Assembly: GCA_963576565.1 (NCBI GenBank)
Contig: OY755038.1
Span: 63,343,622-63,407,621, forward strand
Origin: Aspidapion aeneum
Lineage: Eukaryota; Arthropoda; Insecta; Coleoptera; Brentidae
Length of the DNA: 64,000 bases
Direction of reading: 5' to 3'
The stretch's first letter is position 1, and the number at the start of each line of letters is the position of its first letter. The translations under genes and the position numbers were made by a program. The notes below the pieces were generated by a model. It saw nothing but the letters and a program-made list of their open reading frames with translations. It was not told the origin of the DNA and made no database searches. Below are positions 1 to 9,803 of the stretch, piece by piece.

Positions 1-253
1 TATGGACCTTATTAATTATTTCGTAATTTCATATCAATATATTTATGTTTGTTCGCGCTACATTAATTAAAATATTATACAGTCCATTGCATTTATCGTT
101 TTTCTTACTGCGGGCATAACATAAGTGCTCCTTCGACCGAATTAATTATTTAAAATAATAAATCCATACGACGGTATTAATAATTATTTTCACGCCGAAA
201 ACAAGGCGGCCTTGAATTTTTCGCATCGTATTTGCAACGAGAGAAAGTCGTCG
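1..253 (+). repeat. Orphan BEL/Pao LTR 3' part plus leader fragment
   Basis: This stretch matches 9292-9544 of BEL copy 1 base for base by eye. It covers the last ~121 bases of the LTR, the primer-binding region and the start of the leader. The left end is cut by the window edge. The right end stops abruptly at the leader sequence GTCGTCG, after which unrelated sequence follows. It is a truncated copy of the family, or a duplication of the copy at 9 kb. Confidence 0.9.
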
Positions 254-331
254 AAAGAAGGTATGCCGCCATTCTTTAGAGGATGATTCTTTGAGTGATT
301 TTAAGAAAAACACACACAAGGTGTCAAAGTT

Positions 332-955
332 TCAATTTTTTGTTTGTGTTTTCTTTAGAGCTCGTGCAGTTTTTGAGATGCTTTGCTTAAATTTAGAATG
401 CTTAGTTAGCTACATGGCATACATCATTAAGCACGCGAAATATCATGAAAATACTACAGGGTGACATTTTTTCAGGGGTTATGCCCCCGTATTTCCTCAA
501 GTCCTTTTTTGCAATAAGCCAATGAAAATTCTGAAATTTTTTGTTTCTCTAAAAGTTTTCGAGAAAAAAGACAAAAAATAAAATTTTTTACCTTCCTAAA
601 TGACATTAAAATTTAAAATAGTCACAACATTACATTATTTTAATTTTATGCGAGTTTTGTGTTATTTCTGAATAGCAATAGAAAATACAATTTTTTTTTG
701 TCTTTATGTTAGTGTTAGTGTGTAACTAAATAAAAATTACGAGATACCAAAAAGTTTCTAAATAAATCAAAGAATTCATTTTATATTTCTAAATCTAACA
801 GTAACTTACTGCAAAAAAGTTCTGGGGGAAAAATGGGGGTACGACTATGTAGCATGATTAATGATGTATGCCTTGTAGTAAAATATACATTTCAGACTTG
901 AGCTAAACATCTCAAAAACTGCACGAGTTATAAAGAAAAAACCAACAAAAAATTA
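332..955. repeat. Foldback-type inverted repeat (MITE-like)
   Basis: Two arms, about 332-514 and 809-955, are imperfect reverse complements. Shared landmarks include CTCGTGCAGTTTTTGAGATG in the left arm and its complement near 905-925, and GGCATACATCATTAA near 417 with its partner near 865. The ~290-bp spacer is AT-rich with no coding potential. CAGGGTG occurs in the left part (~460) and CACCCTATA lies outside the right arm (~1045), so the true ends may lie slightly further out. No target duplication was identified. Confidence 0.6.
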
Positions 956-2028
956 AACATTTAATAATCTGTATATCGAAAACTAAGCATTTGGGAACAT
1001 GTGTTTAATAATCTTGACGTTTGGCGATAAACTTTATTAACACCCTATATATTACGTTACGAAATATGTATAAATATAACACCAATTTACACTAAAATAC
1101 ACGATATTTTATTTTAAAAAATAAACCATGGTTTCAAAATATGTCCAAAATTTTTAGTATTTCAGATATTTTATTTTTGACTTTACTGTAAGAATAATGT
1201 TAACGGATGTTACCCCCTTTAGCCCTCACCCCCATAGAACCACCAGTGGTTAGTATATGCTTTAGGTATAGAAAAGACACACAAGCGAACATACTGTATA
1301 ATAAACAACACGCTCTATACTATACTTAAGCGGTAGTGCAACAAATTTGGTCCCAATCTGTAATAGTAATGCAATATGAACAGAGTAGTTAGCAAAAGTA
1401 ATGACCGAGGGTGTTCAGAGGCTCAAATATTTCATTTGACGCCCAAAGGTGCTTGGCAGCTCTTTCTTATTAATTTTCAGTGCAACCCATTCAAGAAAAA
1501 AGAATAATATATAAAAAAAAAATATGCTGACACTGACTCTATGCTGTTCTAGAGTGTACTTGAAAGTAACGATGAATAACCTTCATGTGTATTGTAATGA
1601 ATGGCAAGGGATTCACCCAGAGAAAGTTTTAGAGTGTTTTGAATTGGATCGCAATGGAATAAGTTTAACACTTTATTATTAAATTGGTTTGCGTTTGAAT
1701 CGTCTGTGAAAAACTTTTCAAAAAGTTTTTAAATTATACGGTATAGAAATTTATGAGCTAAAATTAAAAAAAAAACTTTGTCTTACTAAAATAGAATAGC
1801 TAGTTATTTCTGTGCACTAATCAACTCTTGTTTTAAAAATTATAATGCCAAACAGAAAATGTGAATGCTTTTGCCTTTTTCCATTCTCCATTTGTTTTTT
1901 AAAATATTTTATACAAAGGCCCTACCACTCTAATGTGAATAATTGCAGCAAAGTAGAGCTTAAGATTAATTGCCACTGCATCATATAAAAAAACGGATTT
2001 TTATCTCCTTGTTGGGTTTATTCCGGGA
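956..2028. other. No recognisable feature
   Basis: AT-rich sequence with no convincing reading frame, structured RNA or repeat boundary. It may include the outer edge of the foldback repeat to its left. Confidence 0.5.
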
Positions 2029-2705
2029 GTGAGAGCGAAGCAGATCTTAGAGGGTACCAGCCCAGCACTAATCCTATCCCAAGTCTGTTACCATCTATGG
2101 ATTAAAGCGAACTTAAGCAGCGACATGGAGGAGAATTTTGAGGAAATTAGACGACATACATGGGAGGAAGACTACAACTCAATACTAAGTAAAATTGACA
2201 GTAAGTGCAACATACAACGACAGAACATAGGAGCAACTCACCGAGAAAAACTGAAGAAACATCAGACATGTACTCAAAATAGACCAAACTCAACAACACT
2301 ATAGTGAACATCTCCCAAAGAAATCTGAGCACCAAAGAAGAATTGGTACTTAATAAGATACTGACACTGGACATTATTGCGGCAATAGAGACCGGTACTC
2401 TACCTTAACCCGAAGCTGATGAGTTTGGCCATAAAGTAAGAACAACCTTGGATGGAAAGAAGCAACAAAAGGTAAGCATCACCAGTCAAGAACAACGGGT
2501 AATCAAGAACCTGCAGACTGAAAAATCAATCAAGATTCTACCTGCAAACAAAGGAAATGCGACAGTGATCATGAATGTCGAGACGCACAACAAAAACATC
2601 AAAGAAGATCCAACTACAACCATAGAAGGACGCATCTAAAGGACGTTGAAGAAAAATGGTGAAAATATCTCGAACGCGGTTAGATCCCTCTTCAAACTAG
2701 AGTAA
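2029..2705 (+). pseudogene. Penelope-like element RT, N-terminal fragment
   Basis: Three overlapping frames together resemble the N-terminal part of Penelope-like reverse transcriptases. The first (2029-2304) is a charged, helical segment. The second (about 2285-2408) holds NISQRNLSTKEELVLNK, like the conserved N-terminal NLS...L...E...L motif of this family. The third (2448-2705) holds ILPANKGNATVIMN, matching the family's ADKG-type motif (KADKGNATVVMD in typical members), followed by EDPTTTIEGRI. At least two frameshifts and internal stops separate them, and the catalytic RT core and GIY-YIG endonuclease are absent, so this is a dead 5' fragment. Family assignment rests on motif recognition and was not searched. 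Confidence 0.65.
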
Positions 2706-4330
2706 ATGAACATTTAAAAAGTACCCAATTAGGGAATATTAAAAATCCGGTTTAGCAGATCATGCATAGTAAAATAGTCACAGGATTAAATGGTCTAAAA
2801 ATAAAGTTTTTCATAAAGAGACACATTGGCAAAAACTAAAATTTTTATTGATGTTGTGTTTATGACGCAGAATAAAACAAAATTTCAGTCAACCAAGCAC
2901 GGACATACCAAACATATGGACACCACTCCTTAAGAAAAACAAAGGTCTTAGGCTCAAAAAAGGGGGCGGGCCGTCACACCTGACTGCACACCACACACTT
3001 GAAGAGATACTAACTAACCGAAACGTCGTGTTTAAAATAAATAATTACAATGGAAATCCCAAATTTTATTTCTTAACCCTTTTTAAAAAAATTTAAATAT
3101 CACAAATTTATACAAAACGTATATTTTCCCACTTTTATCGACAAAGACTTTTCAAACAACTTCTACGAAATTCTTTACACGAAATGGTTTCTGCACGTGT
3201 AACTTTGTTTCTAGTTTTACTAAAACAATGTCGCTTTTCTGCTCGCTGAGTAGCCGGTAACATAAGATATCACAGTTAGCTGTTCCTTATAGCCCAGTAA
3301 AATAAGGAAAGTAACATTAAAACACAGGTGCTGGCTGCATTTTTGTTTAGCACCTGGAAAGTAGCCCCACATATTTTCCGCCAAAATCCTCCTTGAGTTT
3401 TGCTAGATGTTAGGCCCCAAATGTTCTAAAAACAGGTTTTTGCGATTTTCTCGAATATTACTTCTTTAAAAAAAGTCAAGAAAGAAAAAAATATGCTTTC
3501 GTCATTTGACCTATACTACAAAATTAAGAAAAACATCTAACTAAACATTTTAAGAGTAATAGATAAATTTTGGATCGCGTATTTTACACTTCGTTACTGT
3601 TATTGTTATTACCGAGTCTGCGCATTAGCAGCTTTTCGCTCCTTTATTGATCTTTACGGTAACGGAGGCCGTTCTTTATTGTTATAGTTATTTTTAAAGT
3701 TAGTTTGTATTGTTTTTTTTAATGCAGTCGATTTTTTTTGCTAAAATTCGGTAATTTGTTTTGTAGAAAGCCATAAATTAAATAAAAATAAATAAAGAAA
3801 TATAAAGAAAGAAAAAGTTGAAAGAATTTAAAACTTCTAACTTAACATTTGTGTTATGCTTAACTTTAGTGTTCCAAAATCTATTTTTATTTGGCCTGAA
3901 AATTTCCTTGTTCCTTATTAAAAATAACGGTAACAACTGTCAAATTTGCGATTATTTTAACTGACCCAAAAACACCCTATTATTTAACAAAATATATTTT
4001 TTAGTTTTATTTTTTTTTCATCCTTTACATAACTTTTTTAACGCAATACCATGCAATTAAATTCAGTTTTTGTTCTTTTAAATTTAAACAACTTTCACTA
4101 AAGGTTAGGACAATGGTCAATATAATTTAAGCGTGTATAAAAAAAGCAAGTACTTTTTAGAGGTTTCAGGATTTTGCACCTTATATGACTAGACTATTAG
4201 TATGTTTCACTTTAATAGAAAATCAAATTTAGGTGATATACGTTTTGTTTAAAAACAGCTAGAATATACAGGAACTTTTTTAAGCTCACGCGCGTGAACC
4301 TGAACATGTGTTTCTTCTATTTAGAAAAAT
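2706..4330. other. Mostly featureless; possible Penelope 3' tail near 2880-3060
   Basis: No long frame is supported. The segment 2880-3060 carries GAAACGTCGTGTTTAAAATA, which recurs on the minus strand near 46.5 kb, and it may be the 3' end of the Penelope-like element whose 5' part lies just upstream. The rest is AT-rich sequence. A 12-bp palindrome (TCACGCGCGTGA) sits near 4287. Confidence 0.4.
3020..3041 (+). repeat. Shared 22-bp motif, candidate Penelope 3' end
   Basis: The 22 bases starting GAAACGTCGTG recur exactly on the minus strand at 46492-46513. Here the motif lies downstream of a Penelope-like RT fragment, which suggests it belongs to that family's conserved 3' tail. That link is an inference. 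Confidence 0.5.
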
Positions 4331-4611
4331 ATATTCTGATTTTTTTTTACAATAAAACTTTGTAAAAAAATACGACCAATAATTTTTGTACTAAGCACTT
4401 ACTGGAGTCTACATGGTGGACAAAGTAGGAAAAACGTAAAAATATAATTTTTTACGATTTTTTCGCACTACTTTTCCTCCAGAAAATTGACCTTTCTACA
4501 GCAATAAACATAAAAAACGCGATATAGCTTTTTACCCTATTGGCCTTTAAATAGCTAAGTAGCTGCGTGTAACTAACGTGTTATTTTTTATTGCAATATT
4601 ATTATGGTTAT

Positions 4612-4725
4612 AAAAATGTATATTTATTATTTGCTTGCAATATCCCAAAGCCAGAAAATTGTCACTTAGCAACATTTGCCGATGATATTGGTTTATTCTT
4701 AAAATCTACTGAAGTAAAGCGGTAG
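4612..4725 (+). pseudogene. Jockey-like non-LTR RT remnant (unit A)
   Basis: A short conceptual frame reads NVYLLFACNIPKPENC then LATFADDIGLFLKSTEVKR. This matches the region around the catalytic FADD box of Jockey-group LINE reverse transcriptases, where an IPxPE segment precedes LATYADD. Only about 38 codons survive. No start, endonuclease or C-terminal region is present, and the frame is lost on both sides. The FADD box itself is intact in this unit. Clade assignment is by motif only. Confidence 0.6.
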
Positions 4726-5283
4726 AATCAGTGGCGGTTCGTGAGATCGTGCCACGCAGCCAAGGCAGTACCCTATTGAAAACATCTTTATAGGTTTTTA
4801 TTTTATGTTACGCATTTCTTTTTAGTTTATAAATTATACAAAATTTAGTAACCCTGTGCAACTCGACAAAAGCAGCGTAGAACAAGCTACTCAATGTGTA
4901 TGTGCCACTTTTCTGTTGGCTCTTTCGAATAGAGATGGATTTTATCAGCAACATATATGAGCGACAGAGATAGGGCCCATGTATTTCATATTATTTATAC
5001 AAATATATTCTGTTTTTTTTGTTGCAATAAAAGCTTTGTATAAAAAGTGCGACTAATAATTTTTGTACTAAGCACTTACTGGAGTTTACATGGTTGACAA
5101 AGTAACAAAAACCGTAGAAATATAACTTGTTAACGATTTTTTTGCACCACTCTTTCTCCAGAAAATTGACTTTTCTACAGCAATAAACATAAAAAAGGAG
5201 AGACAACTTTTTTACCCTATTGGCCTTATAATAGCTTAGTAGCTGCGTGTAACTAACGTGTTATTTTTTATTGCAATTTTATG

Positions 5284-5415
5284 ATCGTTAAGAAGATTTA
5301 TAAAAATGTATATTTATTATTTACTTGCAATATCCCAAAGCCAGAAAATTGTCAGTTAGCAACATTTACCGATTATAGTGGTTTATTCACTGTAAAAACA
5401 ATTATTGAAGTAAAA
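5284..5415 (+). pseudogene. Jockey-like non-LTR RT remnant (unit B)
   Basis: This is the second copy of the same fragment, in the tandem duplication's unit B. It reads NVYLLFTCNIPKPENC then LATFTDYSGLF, so the catalytic FADD has decayed to FTDY. The surrounding frame runs on to 5508 only by chance, through the hAT-like terminal block. It is non-functional and useful mainly for dating the duplication against unit A. Confidence 0.6.
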
Positions 5416-6035
5416 CGGGGAAAACCAGTGGCGGCTCGTGAGGTAGTGCTACGGTGCCAGGGCACTACCCTATGTTTCTGCAAAAAAACGTTGCTTTTTC
5501 ATTTTTAAAACATCTTTATAAGTTTTTATTTTATTTTACGCATTTGTTTTTAGTTTATTAATTATACAAAATTTGGTAAGCCTATGCAATTTTATGGATC
5601 ACACTCCAACTTGACGCGACACGATGAATGGACCACTAAAACCCAAAGCTGCGTAGAACTGCCCAATGCGTATGTGCCACTTTTTTGTTGGCTCCTTTGA
5701 ATAGTGATCGATTTTATAAGTAGCCTAGATGAGCGACAGAGATAGGGCCAATGTTGGACATTTTAGCGATATTTAAATAAGAAAAATCAAAGAAATTTTG
5801 TGCCTCGCACACGCTATTAGTTAGTCGTGTTACTCGCATTGTTTATGTGCGTGGCATTTTAATTTACGCCCTTTACAATACAATTCAATTACACTTCAGC
5901 AGAATCTTTTGATAAATTTATAAATAACTAAATAAATTTGAGCCATTTCATGGCGGATTTTGGGTAGGCATGAGTTAGTTTCTTAGAAAAATATATTATT
6001 AGAAACCCCAAACAAAGTAGTAGTACGTATGTTTT

Positions 6036-6260
6036 TACCCAACTGCAGCACGGCGAAAGGAAGGGTAATGTTTTTCGATTGTTGTATGTATGTAAATATG
6101 TTTGTGTCACGCTAGAGGCTAAACGGCTAAACTGATTTTGACAAAAAATGTGTCATTGAATTGCTACTGATCCCGGAGGTACTATAGGCTATATTTTTTA
6201 AACAGGAATCAACATGGCGGTCTTTAGACGCCATTTTGTCACATGATGTATTTCAGGCGA
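6036..6260 (+). repeat. Terminal module of an interspersed repeat family
   Basis: It begins with ACCCAACTGCAGCACGGCGA followed by AAGGAAGGGTA, TTTTTCGATTG and a TATGTATGTAAATA tract. The same order occurs in reverse complement at 25431-25525, at the edge of the palindromic array. An ATGGCGG-type segment follows near 6213, a motif also recurrent in that array. This is probably one end of a non-autonomous element; its partner end was not found nearby. Confidence 0.55.
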
Positions 6261-6399
6261 TTTTATTGAAATTTCTTTGATTACACATTGCAAATGTCCT
6301 CCAACTTGCTGTAGTTACTTTGTAGTCCTCCCTGCTCCCTCTCATTTCCCTACTGTTATTCCCTTACCCTATACAGAAATCATATTTGTATAATTTTAT

Positions 6400-6830
6400 C
6401 AAATATAGAGTGATTTCAAAAATTCTTTCTGCATGTACGCTTTCAGATTTTTTTTTCAACGTCATTTTACTAGTTCCTAGTAATAGTTAAAGCTATAACT
6501 TTCACAAATATATATAGCGATTTCAAAAGTTCTTTCTGCATACGCTTAAAGACTTTCTCCCAAAATCAGTTTACCAGTTTCGACCTCCCTTTCTTCTATC
6601 CTCCCTCCTTATTAGTAATGGTTGTAGCTATACCTTTCACAAATATAGAGCGATTTCAAAAATTCTTTCTGCACATGCTTTAAGACTTTTTTCTAACATC
6701 ATTTTACTAGTTTCCCTCTACCTCTCCCTCTTTTGTTCGCACCCTCCTTATTAGTTATAGTTGTCGCTATACCTTTCACAAATTTAGAGCGATTTCAAAA
6801 ATTCTTTAGGCACACGCTTTTACTAGTTCC
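6400..6830 (+). repeat. Four-unit tandem repeat, ~110-140 bp period
   Basis: The block GCGATTTCAAAAATTCTTT recurs at about 6411, 6519, 6651 and 6791, each time preceded by CACAAATATAGAG or a variant and followed by a CGCTTT-(A)GACTTT segment and a pyrimidine-rich TCCCTC segment. Unit lengths differ (about 108, 132 and 140 bp), so it is an old, diverged array. Confidence 0.75.
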
Positions 6831-6982
6831 CTCCTCGCTCTCTCCTCCCCCACCTTCACTCAATGGAAGGTTGTTCGCATCCATAGAAAATCTAGACGTA
6901 CTTTTTGGGTAAAAGTAAATAAATTCTAAATGCATAGTGCTTATTAAGGCTGAATAAGAATTAAAATAAAAAATATTTTAAG

Positions 6983-7232
6983 TAAAAAAAACACCCAACG
7001 GCTAAATTTACTTGTAACTACTAGATTTACTTGTAACTACTAGTCGCAGTTGGGTACAAAATATCCCAATAACGTGATTCATGAAAATACAAATCTGTAT
7101 AATTTCGTAAGTGCGCTTTGGACATCAAAACTAAAAGTTGAAACATGTCGTACATTATAGGTATCCCTATCAATTTTGCACTTAACTGCGACTAGTACTT
7201 ACAAGTAAATTTAGCAGTTGGGTGTTTTTTTA
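6983..7232. mobile_element. Short inverted-repeat element (MITE)
   Basis: Both ends read inward AAAACACCCAAC(G/T)GCTAAAT then TTACTTGTAA and CTAGTCGCAGTT, giving inverted repeats of roughly 60-75 bp around a ~100-bp centre. The left arm carries a 19-21-bp direct duplication of ATTTACTTGTAACTACTAG. At 250 bp with no coding capacity it is a typical non-autonomous element. The superfamily is not assigned because no clear target duplication was seen. Confidence 0.7.
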
Positions 7233-7236
7233 AGTA

Positions 7237-8689
7237 CTCTTTTTTTTTATTTAATGACTTATAGGCAAAAATTTGGGCGCAACACCCCAAATTTTTTTTA
7301 CTGACTTAAAATTCTGGCACTACTATGTTGTATTGGCATGAGCCTGGGGAGAACTACTGAATAAGTTTAAATTTAACTCTTCTAATAAATTAAGTTAAAA
7401 CCAAATTGCTAATTATTCTTGTTGACTAGACTGTAATACAATAAACAATGTATTTTTGACAAATAAAAAAAAAGTTATGAAACTTTTATTGCTTTCTCCA
7501 ACATTTTTTTCTAAATTAAAATCGATTTTTTAGAAATGAATTTAGAATAATACACGGGGAATTTTATTTAACATACTTTAATTTGAAAATTTTAATTACC
7601 CTCTAAAGTAATAAATTTAAATTTATGTACTTAAAATTGTGCAAAACAAAATATTTTTGCTCAAGCGAAAGACTAAATTTAATATATCAATTGTAAATAA
7701 TTATTACGTAATATTTATGTAAATTCAAAAAATTCGTAAGTAAAAAAAAAGAAAACAATAATTGTTAAAACTTAAATTGTTGGGTACATTTAAGAGTTTC
7801 AAATCTTTAATTCCTGCTTATAAAAACATTACTTGCTCTAAAAAATTTAACCACCTAGGTTTAAGTTTAATTCGTTACTTTTTTCTTTCTGATCTTTTAT
7901 ATTTTGTATATACGGTATGGAACATTTTAAGAAAATTATTTTTTTTAATAGATTTTTTTATGATAATCCGCTAAACGGCAATCTTTTTATTGTCGCACTG
8001 CAATGTTGATCTTTTTTTCTATACGTGAAGTAGCTTGCACGCGAGGGCATTTTAGTGAGAGAAAATGTCTTTTCGTCGCAATAACCTGGATAATATTATT
8101 CAAATATAAGGTAACTTGGACTTTTTCCAACAGGTATTATAAAACCGCAATAAAACCTCGGCTAAAAGCACCAGATAAAACCCCACACGAAAACTTGCTA
8201 TAAAAGGCTTGCCTATATCCCCTTATTTTCCAAATGAGTACGAGGAAAATTATTAACTAACTCTGGAAAATCATAAAATAAAAATATAAAACGTAAATAA
8301 GCAAGTAAGCTGCTCGGCTGGACCCTCTAGTTAAATTCTTTTGTTAGAATTTGTTTTATGTTTTTGGGATTTTTTTCTCTAGAATAGTGCCAACGGTATC
8401 CACTATAAACTTACGACCTATTACTTACACCACCGATAACACTAATATTATTTAAGTTTTCCGAAATATTAGGGATGGGATAGTGATTTTACTGACACTT
8501 TAATATACCTATAAAATATTAAAGAAACAATTAAAATTTTTAAAAATTCACGAAGAAATGCCTAATAATGAGCTTAACCACAACTATATAGGTGGTTAGG
8601 TAAGTGTGTCAAAAATTGCTTACTTAACTACACCTACTTACAAAATAAAAACAATAATTAATTAATACGTTAACGCATCAAACTTTCCA
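7237..8689. other. No recognisable feature
   Basis: AT-rich sequence. Short open frames at 7762-7974 and 8003-8203 lack any recognisable motif and are treated as chance. Confidence 0.45.
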
Positions 8690-8941
8690 ACCCAAAGTTA
8701 GACATTATTGCAACCGAAGTGCAGAATAGTAAGATAGATATTATTGCACTTACAGAGACAAAAAAGAAAGTAACAGGTACAATTAGTGTCGGTAACTTTG
8801 TTCACTTATTCACTGGAGTCCCAAAAGAACGGAGAGCAGACAGAGGGGTATCATTATTAATAAAGAAAAACCTCAAACATAAGATTACAGACTACGAGTG
8901 CATTAACGAAAACTTACTTCGAGTTAACATGAAGATGCTTG
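8690..8941 (+). pseudogene. LINE endonuclease domain, 5' portion
   Basis: The frame holds SKIDIIALTETKKK, the glutamate-bearing first motif of the apurinic-type endonuclease of non-LTR retrotransposons, then RGVSLLIKKN and the start of the next strand (ENLLRVNMKM). It is cut at 8941 by insertion of BEL copy 1. The same domain resumes at 15594 with GHNISIIAAYAPSND, giving a continuous conceptual reading once the LTR element and one copy of its target duplication are disregarded. The very N-terminus of the domain is missing, so the LINE is probably 5'-truncated near here. Confidence 0.8.
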
Positions 8942-9412
8942 TGTTAGCTCCCGCTAAATTTCGCGGTTGTTTATATATTTTTAAAACCACACAATTGTAT
9001 GAAGGACAGAGCGCATTTCGCGTATTTGGACATGCGCACCAACAACCAGAGATCCTTGTCGACCGCCTCGAGAAAATGGCGTGTTAATTTCGTTTTCCAA
9101 CTATTTTCAAATATCTACATGAAAGTGCTCGATTTTGGTGTACTGAAGCATAGAAAAGAAGCCTCAGCCCTTCAGCTACGTGGTGACATCATTATATCCA
9201 ATCAGGGGCCCCTTAGAACGTGGAGAAAGTGGCTGCAAACTGGTGAGTGCATTTGTATCTGATTACCGTTGTGTGGTTCCAACAATTAACCTATGGACCT
9301 TATTAATTATTTCGTAATTTCATATCAATATATTTATGTTTGTTCGCGCTACATTAATTAAAATATTATACAGTCCATTGCATTTATCGTTTTTCTTACT
9401 GCGGGCATAACA
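8942..9412 (+). repeat. 5' LTR of BEL copy 1
   Basis: It begins TGTTAGCTCCC and ends GGGCATAACA, the TG...CA ends of an LTR. It aligns with the 3' LTR at 15127-15588 and with the LTRs of BEL copy 2. Chance open frames inside it are not genes. Confidence 0.92.
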
Positions 9413-9416
9413 TAAG

Positions 9417-9430
9417 TGCTCCTTCGACCG
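9417..9430 (+). other. Putative primer-binding site, BEL copy 1
   Basis: TGCTCCTTCGACCG starts four bases after the LTR end. It aligns with TGGTCCTTTTCGAGCCG in copy 2 and TGGACCTCCGAGCCG in the third BEL element. The TGG expected opposite a tRNA CCA end has decayed to TGC here. The primer tRNA was not identified. Confidence 0.5.
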
Positions 9431-9803
9431 AATTAATTATTTAAAATAATAAATCCATACGACGGTATTAATAATTATTTTCACGCCGAAAACAAGGCGG
9501 CCTTGAATTTTTCGCATCGTATTTGCAACGAGAGAAAGTCGTCGGTGTGGTGCGGCGCAGTGCACGTGTCTATCGCGTGGTCGATTCAGTAAACAAAGCG
9601 AAGGAATCAAAACAAAACAAACAACATTTCTCATTTATGTGTTAGGTGTTCCATATCATTTCGATATTTAAAACAATTTTCATCAATTGCGATAAATTAA
9701 TGCATATTTTTGACAATTCGTCATTTTTCTATTTCAGAAGCATTAATTTAGCGTTAATTGTATATTTACCGACAATTTCGTCATTTCAAAGGTAAAATCA
9801 TGT

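Larger units (their letters stand above)
4331..5760 (+). repeat. Diverged tandem duplication (two units)
   Basis: Unit A (about 4331-4980) and unit B (about 5005-5760) align along their whole length: the TACTAAGCACTTACTGGAG block, the TAGCTGCGTGTAACTAACG block, an RT remnant, a CAGTGGCGG(T/C)TCGTGAG block (4729 and 5426), and GAGCGACAGAGATAGGGCC at the end. Unit B is about 100 bp longer through small insertions. The CAGTGGCGGCTCGTGAG block resembles the terminal repeat of the hAT-like element at 47748, so a truncated hAT end is probably embedded in each unit. Confidence 0.8.

Noticed and set aside
2415..2430. CTGATGAG, the core word of a hammerhead ribozyme
   Set aside because: No CGAAA partner at a suitable distance and no flanking stems; it lies in the Penelope-like coding fragment and is probably coincidental.
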